Shown in pieces: positions 1-10,449 of a DNA stretch of 64,000 nt. Numbering within the stretch: position 1 is the stretch's first letter; every line of letters starts with the position of its first letter. A model generated the notes under the pieces. That model was not told the DNA's origin and did no database searches. It saw nothing but the letters and a program-made list of their open reading frames with translations. Origin of the DNA: Aeromicrobium phoceense (GTDB taxonomy: Bacteria; Actinomycetota; Actinomycetes; Propionibacteriales; Nocardioidaceae); NCBI RefSeq assembly GCF_013868155.1, contig NZ_JACEOG010000001.1:1302001-1366000 (forward strand), in the 5' to 3' direction. Made by a program: the position numbers and the translations under genes.

Positions 1-171
1 GGTGGTCGCGCCCACCAGCGAGCGCAGCTCCTCGGGCCGCCCGCGCAGCAGCACGGTGGTCGCACCGAGCGTCGCTCCGCGATCGCGCAGCGCGGCATGC
101 CAGCGACGGGCCTCGTCGGCGTCCGCGCAGTCGAGCAGCACGGCGCGATCGCCGCAGGGCAGGATCCTCAT
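1..171 (-). CDS. pxpB: 5-oxoprolinase subunit PxpB, N-terminal part (cut by window edge)
   Basis: The first 57 codons of a minus-strand gene run off the left edge. The protein opens MRILPCGDRAVLLDCAD, the typical N-terminus of the KipI/allophanate hydrolase subunit 1 family. In bacteria this family forms the PxpABC 5-oxoprolinase, which opens pyroglutamate to glutamate using ATP. The ATG lies one base after the stop codon of pxpA, so the two are translationally coupled, and pxpC would be expected next, outside the window. The family call rests on a short N-terminus and on the neighbour; the C-terminal domain is not visible. Confidence 0.8.
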   Translation of the reverse strand, partial: MRILPCGDRAVLLDCADADEARRWHAALRDRGATLGATTVLLRGRPEELRSLVGATT

Positions 172-172
172 C

Positions 173-892
173 TCAGTGGAAGGGCTCGATCTCGACGCGG
201 TGCTCCACGAGGACGCCGCGCACGTGGCGCAGCAGGCGCTCGGCGCCCGGGCTGTCGCCGTGCACGCACAGCGAGTCCACCGATCCCACCAGCTCGAGGG
301 CCTGGGCGGCGGCCTCGGCCGGATCGGTCAGCACGGCACCCGGCTGGTCGCGGGGCACGAGGCCACCCTCGGAGGTGTACGCGCGGTCGGCGAAGCCCTC
401 GAGCACGACACGGATCCCGGAGTCCTGCGCCATCTCGAGCGCGACCGACCCGGGCATGCCCACGAGGGGCAGCGGCGTCCCGTCGGCCAGCAGCGCCTCG
501 ACGACGGCCTCCGCCTGGTGGGGATCGTGGCCGATGCGGTGGTAGAGCGCACCGTGCGGCTTGAGGTAGGTGACCAGGCCGCCGACGCGGTCCGCGAGCT
601 CGCGCAGGTGGTCGAGCTGGCGCCGGACCTCGTCCACGAGGTCACGGGGCGGCAGGTCCACGAACCGGCGGCCGAATCCCTCGCGGTCGCGGTAGCCCAC
701 CTGCGCCCCGATCGCGACGCCGTGCTCGACCGCGGCCTCGCACGTCGCGCGGATCAGGTCGTCGTCGCCGGCGTACGCGCCGCAGCAGACGTTCGCACTG
801 GTCACGAGGGGGAGCAGGCGCTCGTCCTCGCCGGACGCCCACCGCTCGGGCGACTCGCCGAGATCGACGTTGAGGTCCACGCGGCCGGCCAT
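173..892 (-). CDS. pxpA: 5-oxoprolinase subunit PxpA (LamB/YcsF family)
   Basis: This 239-residue protein has the LamB/YcsF fold signature: VDLNVDLGES near residue 5, a TSANVCCGAYAGD stretch around residue 31, and LKPHGALYH around residue 110. Length is normal for the family (about 245-255). PxpA is the subunit that acts with PxpB and PxpC in ATP-dependent hydrolysis of 5-oxoproline to glutamate in the cytoplasm, a clean-up of spontaneously formed pyroglutamate. The canonical NCD in the first motif reads NVD here, a mild variation. A TAGCGT hexamer at 899-904 ends 6 nt before the ATG, so the mRNA is probably leaderless. pxpB follows directly. Confidence 0.93.
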   Translation of the reverse strand: MAGRVDLNVDLGESPERWASGEDERLLPLVTSANVCCGAYAGDDDLIRATCEAAVEHGVAIGAQVGYRDREGFGRRFVDLPPRDLVDEVRRQLDHLRELADRVGGLVTYLKPHGALYHRIGHDPHQAEAVVEALLADGTPLPLVGMPGSVALEMAQDSGIRVVLEGFADRAYTSEGGLVPRDQPGAVLTDPAEAAAQALELVGSVDSLCVHGDSPGAERLLRHVRGVLVEHRVEIEPFH

Positions 893-978
893 GGACCGAC
901 GCTACCGCGCGCCAGGTCATCGCTGGCGGTGACGTTCCGGGGGTCCGCACCGGCGTGTCGACCCCGCGAACGTCACGC

Positions 979-2139
979 TCAGCGCTCCCGTTCCACCAGG
1001 AAGGCGCGCGCCTCGTCGGCCACGCGGGTCAGCACGACCGTCGCGGTGCGGGTCCCGGTGAGCTTGAGGCGAGCGACGAGCCGTTCGGGTACGACGTCGA
1101 CGCCGCGCTTCTTGATCGTGAGGGTCCCGATGTCGCGCTCGCGCAGGGCGGCGCGGAGCTGCTTCTCCCGGAAGGGCAGCTCCTCGACCACCCGGAACGC
1201 CCGGCCGAGCGGCGTGGCCGCGGGGGAGTCCGTGGTGATCCAGGCGATGCGGGGGTCGAGGAGGTGGCCGCCGAGGTCCTCGGCGAGCTCGGCCACGAGG
1301 CCCGCCCGGATCACGGCGTCGTCCGGCTCGACGAGGTGCGACAGGGCGTCCCCGACGTGGGCCCGGGCGCCGCGACCCACGAGCGTGGCGCCGCGCGGCA
1401 GCACGGTGGCGCGACGGGCCGGGTCCTGGCCGAAACCGGCCCCCCAGAGGCTCGCCTCGACGAGGTCGCCGCCGTGCGAGACCCACTCGGCCTGCACGCC
1501 CGGCGGGACGGCGTCGTGGGCGATGCCCGGCATCACCTTGGCCACGGCGCGGCCCTCGAGCAGGCCTATGGCGAAGTCCCACGAGGGCACGAGCGCGTCG
1601 AGACGGAAGGTGCGGCCGGCGCCGTCGCGGCGCGCAGGGTCGACGAAGGCGACCTCGTCGGCGCCGATCGGAGTCGTCGTGGCGTCACCGACCTCGACCG
1701 TCCCGGCGAGGCCGAGGGCGGCGAGGTTGGCTCGCGCGATCGCGGCGCGCACGGGGTCGAGCTCGACGCCGCGCACCTCGAGGCCCGCCCGGGCGGCGGC
1801 GATCAGGTCGCCGCCGATGCCGCAGCCGAGGTCGACCAGGCGCGTGGCGCCGAGCGCTGCCAGCCGGCTCGCTCGGTGCGCCGCGACCGGGGCCCGCGTG
1901 GACTGCTCGAGGGCGTCGGGGGTGAAGTAGAGGAGCTCGGCGTCGGCCCCGAACTTCGTGACCGCGCGCCGCCGCAGGTGGTGCTGGGTGACCGCCGCCG
2001 CGACGAGCTCGGCGGGGTGGTCGCGTCGCAGTCGCGTGCCCAGTGCGAGGTCGGACTCGCTCCCCGCGCCGCGGGCCACCTCGGCCAGCAGAGCCTGCCC
2101 CGCGGGGGCCGTGAGCTCGGCGAAGGTGTGCGCATCCAC
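979..2139 (-). CDS. class I SAM-dependent methyltransferase with THUMP-like domain
   Basis: This is a 386-residue cytoplasmic protein. The SAM-binding motif I reads VDLGCGIGGD at residues 102-111, and FVDPARRDG at 165-173 sits where RNA and DNA methyltransferases carry their catalytic D/N-PP-Y/F segment. The last 65 or so residues (DIGTLTIKKRGVDVVPERL and onward) match the THUMP-like C-terminal domain seen in this actinobacterial family, suggesting an RNA substrate. The substrate is unknown. The GTG start is preceded at 7 nt by CAGACT (2147-2152), consistent with a leaderless transcript divergent from groES. The gene stands alone, 86 bp upstream of pxpA. Confidence 0.82.
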   Translation of the reverse strand: MDAHTFAELTAPAGQALLAEVARGAGSESDLALGTRLRRDHPAELVAAAVTQHHLRRRAVTKFGADAELLYFTPDALEQSTRAPVAAHRASRLAALGATRLVDLGCGIGGDLIAAARAGLEVRGVELDPVRAAIARANLAALGLAGTVEVGDATTTPIGADEVAFVDPARRDGAGRTFRLDALVPSWDFAIGLLEGRAVAKVMPGIAHDAVPPGVQAEWVSHGGDLVEASLWGAGFGQDPARRATVLPRGATLVGRGARAHVGDALSHLVEPDDAVIRAGLVAELAEDLGGHLLDPRIAWITTDSPAATPLGRAFRVVEELPFREKQLRAALRERDIGTLTIKKRGVDVVPERLVARLKLTGTRTATVVLTRVADEARAFLVERER

Positions 2140-2179
2140 GCGCCAGAGTCTGCCACCGGGCGCCGTCCCGCCCTCCGCT

Positions 2180-2206
2180 CTGGCACTCCGTTTGGTCGAG
2201 TGCCAG
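2180..2206. promoter_or_regulatory. CIRCE operator 1 (HrcA binding site)
   Basis: CTGGCACTC, a 9-nt spacer and GAGTGCCAG form a perfect inverted repeat. This is the CIRCE layout (TTAGCACTC-N9-GAGTGCTAA) bound by the HrcA repressor. It overlaps the probable -35 region of groES, so HrcA bound here would block RNA polymerase until heat shock. hrcA itself is not in the window. Confidence 0.93.
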
Positions 2207-2219
2207 CCGGTGCTAGGCT
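2192..2219 (+). promoter_or_regulatory. groES-groEL promoter
   Basis: TTGGTC (2192-2197) and TAGGCT (2214-2219) are separated by 16 bp and match a housekeeping sigma promoter. Transcription would begin near 2226, inside the second CIRCE element, leaving a leader of about 60 nt with a strong AAGGGGAGG ribosome site at 2270-2279. Confidence 0.7.
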
Positions 2220-2224
2220 GACTT

Positions 2225-2251
2225 CTGGCACTCCCACCGAGTGAGTGCCAA
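2225..2251. promoter_or_regulatory. CIRCE operator 2 (HrcA binding site)
   Basis: A second copy, CTGGCACTC-N9-GAGTGCCAA, covers the predicted transcription start. Two CIRCE copies 45 bp apart bracket the -10 box, so both promoter recognition and initiation can be blocked. The arms differ only at the outermost base. Confidence 0.93.
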
Positions 2252-2286
2252 CCGAACGTTACTCATCCGAAAGGGGAGGTCGACCA

Positions 2287-2580
2287 GTGTCGGTCACCAT
2301 CAAGCCGCTCGAAGATCGCATCGTCATCAAGGCCGGAGAGGCCGAGCAGACCACCGCGTCGGGTCTCGTCATCCCCGACACCGCCAAGGAGAAGCCGCAG
2401 GAGGGCGAGGTCGTGGCCGTCGGCCCCGGTCGCGTCAGCGACAGCGGCGAGCGCATCCCCGTCGACGTGGCCGTCGGCGACAAGGTGCTCTTCAGCAAGT
2501 ACGGCGGCACCGAGGTCAAGCACGGCGGCGAGGAGTTCCTCATCCTCAACGCCCGCGACGTCCTCGCCGTCATCGCCTGA
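2287..2580 (+). CDS. groES: co-chaperonin GroES
   Basis: This 97-residue protein ([20 protein letters not shown] to DVLAVIA) is the 10-kDa chaperonin that caps GroEL. The mobile-loop region [19 protein letters not shown] sequence is at about residues 18-33 and the SKYGGTEVK segment near 70. A GTG start at 2287 is preferred over an upstream ATG at 2245 because of the AAGGGGAGG ribosome site 7 nt before it and because the upstream ATG falls inside CIRCE 2. groEL follows after 30 bp in the same operon. Regulation is by HrcA/CIRCE. Confidence 0.97.
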   Translation: MSVTIKPLEDRIVIKAGEAEQTTASGLVIPDTAKEKPQEGEVVAVGPGRVSDSGERIPVDVAVGDKVLFSKYGGTEVKHGGEEFLILNARDVLAVIA

Positions 2581-2601
2581 GTCCACCCAGCCAACCGTTA
2601 G

Positions 2602-4212
<1,611 letters not shown>

Positions 4213-4241
4213 TCGGTCCCTGCTGACGATCTCGTCACGCA

Positions 4242-4273
4242 CGAAGGCCCCGGGCACCCGCCCGGGGCCTTCG
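4242..4273 (+). terminator. intrinsic terminator after groEL
   Basis: A perfect 13-bp GC-rich stem (4242-4254 with 4261-4273) closes on a 6-nt loop 30 bp after the groEL stop. It is followed by TCGTCGTGT rather than a clean U-tract, which is usual in high-GC actinobacteria. Confidence 0.85.
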
Positions 4274-4385
4274 TCGTGTCCGGCGACGCCGCGACGCGCG
4301 GGTGAGACACGGGGACGACAAGGCGCGCCGGGCCCAATAACCTAGGGGTCGACCCGGTGTCCGCACCCGTTGATAGGACTGCCCC

Positions 4386-4706
4386 ATGACGACGCCATCG
4401 ACCACCTGCCCGTGGTGGTGCACCGACCACCGCTCCGGCGAGACGGCTGAGGACGAACAGCACGCACGCGTGTTCCCGGTGCCCGGGGGAGCCTGGGTGG
4501 CGATCCTGCACGGGACCCTGCCCGGCGACCGGATCGAGCTGGCCTACGGCGCCGAGGCCTACGCCGCGTCCGCGGGCGAGGGCCGGGCCTTCGCGGCGGC
4601 CCTGCACCACGCGGCCGACGTGTTCGACCGGATCGTCGCCGACGTCGAACGGGCCGCCGGGCTGGCCGGCGACCGCAGGAGGGTCAGCGCCCGGCGGAGT
4701 CCATGA
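4386..4706 (+). CDS. small DUF6907-like protein
   Basis: This 106-residue cytoplasmic protein starts MTTPSTTCPWWCTDH. The CPxWC-x-x-H cluster, followed by a compact beta-rich domain ending in a helix, resembles DUF6907 proteins, which are common in actinobacteria and often sit beside XRE regulators. Function is unknown; the Cys/His cluster could bind a metal. TAGGAC (4374-4379) ends 6 nt before the ATG, so the transcript may be leaderless. The 3' end overlaps the convergent XRE gene by 23 bp, which makes the pair look like one unit with antisense ends. Confidence 0.7.
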   Translation: MTTPSTTCPWWCTDHRSGETAEDEQHARVFPVPGGAWVAILHGTLPGDRIELAYGAEAYAASAGEGRAFAAALHHAADVFDRIVADVERAAGLAGDRRRVSARRSP

Positions 4707-4977
4707 ACTCGCGGACCTCGACCAGCAGGTCGCCCAGCGACAGCCCAAAGGCCGCCTCGAGGGCCAGCAGGGTGTCCAGGCTCGGGTTGGCCGACGACCG
4801 TCCGGTGGCGTTGTTGTTGCGGTTGTTCTCCAGGTTCTGCACCTGGTTGCGGCTCAGGCCCGCGCGGTGCGCGAGGTCCTCCTGCGTCATGCCCGCGCCC
4901 TCGCGCCGTTGGCGCAACCAGGAGGCGAAGGCGCTGGCGACCTCGGCGGTGTGGGCCGTCGGTGTGCGTTTGGGCAT
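4684..4977 (-). CDS. XRE-family helix-turn-helix regulator
   Basis: A 97-residue DNA-binding protein. Residues about 20-55 (LRQRREGAGMTQEDLAHRAGLSRNQVQNLENN) form a classical Cro/C1 helix-turn-helix, with MTQEDLA and LSRNQVQNLE as the recognition core; this run is listed only to mark its limits and key residues. The rest is a short helical tail ending VREFMDSAGR. An Asn-rich turn (NNRNNN) follows the recognition helix. The start at 4977 (MPKRTP) gives a normal domain length; an ATG at 4989 adds four residues. Neither has a good ribosome site. GCCCAAT repeats in its upstream region may be autoregulatory operators. The target is unknown. Confidence 0.85.
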   Translation of the reverse strand: MPKRTPTAHTAEVASAFASWLRQRREGAGMTQEDLAHRAGLSRNQVQNLENNRNNNATGRSSANPSLDTLLALEAAFGLSLGDLLVEVREFMDSAGR

Positions 4978-5018
4978 GCACAACAGCATGGGCCCAATGG
5001 GCAGGCGGTGCAGCCCAA
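4970..5018. promoter_or_regulatory. candidate XRE autoregulatory repeats
   Basis: GCCCAAT occurs at 4992-4998 and 5013-5019, exactly 21 bp (two helical turns) apart, and an inverted TTGGGC lies at 4970-4975 across the XRE start. The same GGGCCCAATA core appears at 4330-4339, upstream of the small gene at 4386. The spacing suits a dimeric helix-turn-helix regulator, but binding is only inferred. Confidence 0.4.
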
Positions 5019-5115
5019 TACGGTGGTGCCGCCAGGCGCGCGCGAGCCACCGTGGGCGGTTTTGGCGCACTCGCGAACCGCGGCCGAAAAACATCGTGAC
5101 GCGACTCACAACCTA

Positions 5116-5136
5116 TGTTACATTCACAATGTCACA
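5116..5136. promoter_or_regulatory. palindromic operator upstream of the AurF-like gene
   Basis: TGTTACATTCACAATGTCACA is an interrupted palindrome with one mismatch: TGTTACA, 7 nt, TGTCACA. It overlaps a likely -10 box TACATT (5119-5124) and sits 23 bp before the start codon, the position of a repressor site. The same half-sites and spacing occur at 11696-11716. A TetR-type regulator is the likeliest binder but none is encoded nearby. Confidence 0.6.
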
Positions 5137-5158
5137 TACCGCTGACCGAGGAGATCGC

Positions 5159-6079
5159 ATGACCGTCACCGACGATCGCGCCGCCGTCGAGTTCCGCCAG
5201 TCCATCGACATGGACACCGAGCTGGAGCGACTGCTGGAGTCCGCCGCCGTCCTGTCGTACGACCCCGACCAGGAGATCGACTGGGCCAAGCCCCTCGACC
5301 CCACCAAGTACGGCCTCAACCCCGAGTGGTCCACGCTCTACGGCACGCCGCTGTGGGACTCCATGACCGAGCAGCAGCGGATCGACCTCACGCGCCACGA
5401 GGTCGGCTCCATCATGAGCACGGGCATCTGGTTCGAGACGATGCTGCAGTCGATGGTGCTGCGCTCGCAGTACTCCGCCGACTACGGCGACCCGGAGTTC
5501 CGCTTCGCCCTCACCGAGATCGCCGACGAGTGCCGGCACTCGCTCATGTTCAGCAAGACGTGCAGCAAGATGGGCGTCCCGCACTACCGCCCGCGCCGGC
5601 TCTTCCACGAGCTCGCCCGCGTCTTCCGCAGTACCGCCAACGGCGAGCAGTCCTACGCGTCGATCCTCGTCGCCGAAGAGGTCCTCGACGTCATGCAGCG
5701 CGACTGGATGCGCGGCGAGAACGTGCTCGAGGAGGTGCGCACCACGAGCAAGATCCACGTGGTCGAGGAGGCGCGCCACATGAAGTTCGCGCGCATGGAG
5801 GTCAAGGAGTACCTCGAGGGGGTCTCCAAGCCTCGGCGTCACCTCGCGGCCTTCGTCATCTCGGTCGTCGCGGCGATCATCGTGGACTCCCTGGTCAACG
5901 ACGACGTCTATGCCAACGTGGGTCTGGACCCCGAGGTGGCCAAGGCGGCCGTGAAGGCCAACACCCACCACCAGAACCTCATGCGGATGAGCTGCGTGCA
6001 CCTCATGGACTTCCTGTCCGAGGTCGGCCTGCTCACCCCGGCCGCGATGCGGATGTACCGCACCGTCCACATGCTCTGA
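5159..6079 (+). CDS. AurF-like diiron oxygenase
   Basis: This 306-residue protein belongs to the AurF/p-aminobenzoate N-oxygenase family of non-haem diiron enzymes. Expected iron ligands are visible: E93 (WFETML), E120/E124 with H127 (DECRH), E173/E174, and E204 with H207 (EEARH). A hydrophobic helix at about 229-246 (LAAFVISVVAAIIVD) is part of the family fold. Mycobacterial and nocardial homologues are often of unknown substrate. The neighbouring ferredoxin-reductase gene, 38 bp downstream, probably supplies electrons. The start has GAGGAG 5 nt upstream; a much longer reading upstream would run through the operator and is rejected. Regulation by the palindrome at 5116 is likely. Confidence 0.88.
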   Translation: MTVTDDRAAVEFRQSIDMDTELERLLESAAVLSYDPDQEIDWAKPLDPTKYGLNPEWSTLYGTPLWDSMTEQQRIDLTRHEVGSIMSTGIWFETMLQSMVLRSQYSADYGDPEFRFALTEIADECRHSLMFSKTCSKMGVPHYRPRRLFHELARVFRSTANGEQSYASILVAEEVLDVMQRDWMRGENVLEEVRTTSKIHVVEEARHMKFARMEVKEYLEGVSKPRRHLAAFVISVVAAIIVDSLVNDDVYANVGLDPEVAKAAVKANTHHQNLMRMSCVHLMDFLSEVGLLTPAAMRMYRTVHML

Positions 6080-6117
6080 CCCGGCCCGGCCGACCCTCGA
6101 ACCCGAAAGCACCCGCC

Positions 6118-7752
6118 GTGGCCTACGCGATCACCCAGTCCTGCTGCAAGGACGCCTCGTGCGTCTCGGTCTGCCCCGTGGACTGCATCCACCCCACTCC
6201 CGACGAGCCCGACTTCGGCACCACCGACATCCTCTACGTCGACCCGAAGGCCTGCATCGACTGCGGGGCCTGCGCCGACGCGTGCCCCGTGGCGGCGCCC
6301 AAGGCGATCGACCTGCTGCGCGGTGCCGAGGCGGTGTTCGCCGACCTCAACGCCGAGTTCTTCGAGCGGCGCCCGCCGCGGGAGAAGCCCAAGACCCACA
6401 CGTGGGACGAGATGGGCGGCGACCTCGAGCGCTCGCTGTCGATCGCGATCGTGGGCACCGGCCCGGCGGCCGCGTACACGGCGCGACAGCTGCTCCTGTC
6501 CACCGATGCGAAGATCACGATGATCGACAAGCTGCCCGTGCCGGGCGGCCTGGTGCGCGGCGGGGTGGCGCCCGACCACACGGACACGAAGAAGTTCGCC
6601 GACCTCTTCCACTGGGCCTACCGCCACCCCCGCACGAAGATGGTGATGAACGTCGAGGTGGGCCGAGACATCTCCCACGCGGAGGTGCTGCAGCACCACG
6701 ACGTCGTGATCTACGGCGTCGGCGCCCGCCGCGACCGCGAGCTGGGGGTGCCGGGGGAGGACCTGCCCGGCGTGTACCCGGCGCCCGAGGTGGTCGGCTG
6801 GTACAACGGCGCGCTCGACGTGGCTCCCGACGGCGTCGTGCTGTCCGGCGACCGCGTGGTCGTGGTGGGCAACGGCAACGTGGCCCTCGACCTCGCCCGC
6901 CTGCTGCTGCACGACCCCGAGGTGCTGGCCCGCACCGACATGCCCGATCACGCCGTCGCCGCCTTCCGCGGTCTCGACGTACGCGAGGTCGTCCTGCTCG
7001 GTCGCCGGGGTCCCTCGGCCGCGGCGTTCACCCGTCCCGAGCTGCTGATGATGCCCCCGGGCATCGACGTGGTCGTGGCACGTGACGAGTTCACCGAGGC
7101 CGAGCTGGCCGAGCCCGAGCCCGAGTCGAACGCCGCCGTGCTGGCGGCACTGCCGCTGGTCGACGTCGACCTCACCGCACCGCCCGGCGACCGCCGCCGG
7201 CTGGTGTTCTCCTTCGGCCGTCAGGTCGTCTCGGTGGAGGGCGACGAGCGGGTCGAGGCCGTGCAGGTGGCCCCGTCCGGAGTGCCCGAGCAGGCCGAGA
7301 AGGTCCCGTGCGGCACCCTGATCCGTGCCACGGGTCACCGCGGCACTCCCGTCGCCGGCCTGCCCTTCGACGAGGCCACCGCCACCGTGCCCAACGAGCA
7401 CGGTCGCGTGGTCGACCCGGCCACGGGCGAGGCGGTCCCCGGCACCTACGTCGTCGGCTGGATCAAGCGCGGCGCCACCGGAGGCATCGGCACCAACCGC
7501 ACGTGCGCCCACGAGACGATCGCCACGATGGTTGCCGACGCGAACGCCGGACTCATCGCGCCGGCACCGAAGCGCAGGCTCACGTTCGGGCCGTTCGTGC
7601 GCACCCGGGTCGACCGCGTCGTCGGCCGCCGCCGGATGCTCGCGATCGAGAAGGCCGAGGAGACGCGGGGACACCGGGAGGGTCGCCCGCGCGTGAAGTT
7701 CGAGTCGGTCGACGAGATGCTCCGGGTCAGTCCCGCCACGAGCCTGCACTGA
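6118..7752 (+). CDS. fprB: ferredoxin/ferredoxin-NADP reductase fusion (FprB-like)
   Basis: A 544-residue fusion. Residues 1-60 are a 7Fe-type ferredoxin: cysteines at 9/10, 15 and 19 (SCVSVCP) and the CIDCGACADACP motif at 46-57. From about residue 107 follows a glutathione-reductase-like flavoprotein with an FAD motif (AIVGTGPAAAYTA) and an NADP motif (VVVVGNGNVALDLA) near 246. This is the layout of mycobacterial FprB, which moves electrons from NADPH to iron-sulfur proteins. It starts with GTG 38 bp after the AurF-like oxygenase and has no promoter of its own, so it is most simply the electron donor for that enzyme. No hydrophobic segment is present; it is cytoplasmic. Confidence 0.9.
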   Translation: MAYAITQSCCKDASCVSVCPVDCIHPTPDEPDFGTTDILYVDPKACIDCGACADACPVAAPKAIDLLRGAEAVFADLNAEFFERRPPREKPKTHTWDEMGGDLERSLSIAIVGTGPAAAYTARQLLLSTDAKITMIDKLPVPGGLVRGGVAPDHTDTKKFADLFHWAYRHPRTKMVMNVEVGRDISHAEVLQHHDVVIYGVGARRDRELGVPGEDLPGVYPAPEVVGWYNGALDVAPDGVVLSGDRVVVVGNGNVALDLARLLLHDPEVLARTDMPDHAVAAFRGLDVREVVLLGRRGPSAAAFTRPELLMMPPGIDVVVARDEFTEAELAEPEPESNAAVLAALPLVDVDLTAPPGDRRRLVFSFGRQVVSVEGDERVEAVQVAPSGVPEQAEKVPCGTLIRATGHRGTPVAGLPFDEATATVPNEHGRVVDPATGEAVPGTYVVGWIKRGATGGIGTNRTCAHETIATMVADANAGLIAPAPKRRLTFGPFVRTRVDRVVGRRRMLAIEKAEETRGHREGRPRVKFESVDEMLRVSPATSLH

Positions 7753-7799
7753 CGGCTCAGATCACATCCCGCGCGTGTGGGAGCGCGGTCGCGCGCGGG

Positions 7800-9317
<1,518 letters not shown>

Positions 9318-9345
9318 CGCGATCGGCGCCCGATAGGCTGGGCGG

Positions 9346-10449
9346 GTGAGCATCGACATCGGACTGGCCAAGCGAGGCCGGCAGGGTTACCACTTCGACG
9401 ACATCGCCATCGTGCCCAGCCGTCGCACGCGCGACCCGCAGGAGGTGTCGACGCACTGGCAGATCGACGCCTACCGCTTCGACCTGCCGGTGATCGCCGC
9501 GCCGATGGACTCGGTGATGAGCCCCGAGACCGCGATCGCGCTCGGCAAGTTCGGCGGCCTCGGCGTGCTCAACCTCGAGGGCCTGTGGACCCGGTACGAG
9601 GATCCCCGGCCGCAGCTGGAGGAGATCGCCCGGATCGAGCCCGCGCAGGTCACCCGGCGCCTGCAGCAGATCTACAGCGAGCCGATCAAGGCCGAGCTGA
9701 TCACCGCCCGCCTGCAGGAGATCCGCGACGCCGGCGTCACGGTCGCCGGCTCCCTGTCGCCGGGCCACACCAAGCAGTTCGCCGACGCGGTCGTGAAGGC
9801 CGGCGTCGACCTGTTCGTCATCCGCGGCACGACGGTCTCGGCCGAGCACGTCTCGGGCAACGCCGAGCCGCTGAACCTCAAGGAGTTCATCTACGAGCTC
9901 GACGTGCCGGTGATCGTGGGCGGCTGCGCCACGCACCAGGCCGCGCTGCACCTGATGCGCACGGGCGCCGCGGGCGTGCTGGTCGGCTTCGGCGGCGGCG
10001 CCACCCACACCACGCGCAGCGTGCTGGGCGTCGCGGTGCCGATGGCCTCCGCCGTCTCCGACGTCGCCGCGGCACGCCGCGACTACCTCGACGAGTCCGG
10101 CGGTCGCTACGTGCACGTCATCGCCGACGGCTCGATCGGCCGCAGCGGTGACCTCGCCAAGGCGTTCGCCTGCGGTGCCGACGCCGTCATGATCGGCTCG
10201 CCGTTCGCGCGCGCCACCGATGCGCCGGGCCAGGGCTTCCACTGGGGTGCCGAGGCCTGGCACGACGACCTGCCGCGCGGCGAGCGCGTGGAGATCGGCA
10301 CGGTCGGCTCGCTCGAGCAGGTGCTGTTCGGCCCGTCGCACGTGCCCGACGGCACGATGAACCTCGTCGGGGCGCTGCGCCGCGCGATGGCCACCACCGG
10401 CTACACCGACCTCAAGGAGTTCCAGCGCATCGAGGTCGTCCTCGGGTGA
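9346..10449 (+). CDS. guaB3: GuaB3-family IMP dehydrogenase-related protein
   Basis: A 367-residue TIM-barrel relative of IMP dehydrogenase without CBS domains, as expected for GuaB3. In place of the catalytic GSICTTR loop it has GGGATHTTR: the position of the nucleophilic cysteine is H221, so ordinary IMP dehydrogenase chemistry is unlikely. GuaB3 proteins have been linked to GMP reductase-type activity in some lineages, but the missing cysteine leaves the reaction open. The purine-phosphate-binding glycines (IADGSIGRSGD) remain. TAGGCT (9334-9339) ends 6 nt before the GTG start. It sits between guaB and a nitrilase-family gene that overlaps its stop codon by 4 bp. Confidence 0.92.
   Translation: MSIDIGLAKRGRQGYHFDDIAIVPSRRTRDPQEVSTHWQIDAYRFDLPVIAAPMDSVMSPETAIALGKFGGLGVLNLEGLWTRYEDPRPQLEEIARIEPAQVTRRLQQIYSEPIKAELITARLQEIRDAGVTVAGSLSPGHTKQFADAVVKAGVDLFVIRGTTVSAEHVSGNAEPLNLKEFIYELDVPVIVGGCATHQAALHLMRTGAAGVLVGFGGGATHTTRSVLGVAVPMASAVSDVAAARRDYLDESGGRYVHVIADGSIGRSGDLAKAFACGADAVMIGSPFARATDAPGQGFHWGAEAWHDDLPRGERVEIGTVGSLEQVLFGPSHVPDGTMNLVGALRRAMATTGYTDLKEFQRIEVVLG

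Noticed and set aside
5116-5136. CRP-type site (TGTGA-N6-TCACA) at the AurF promoter
   Set aside because: The half-sites are separated by 11 bases rather than 6, so the CRP consensus spacing is wrong.
4703-5158. N-terminal extension of the AurF-like gene through the XRE region
   Set aside because: It reads through the operator and the opposite-strand XRE gene, is Arg/Ser-rich, and the ATG at 5159 has a good ribosome site.
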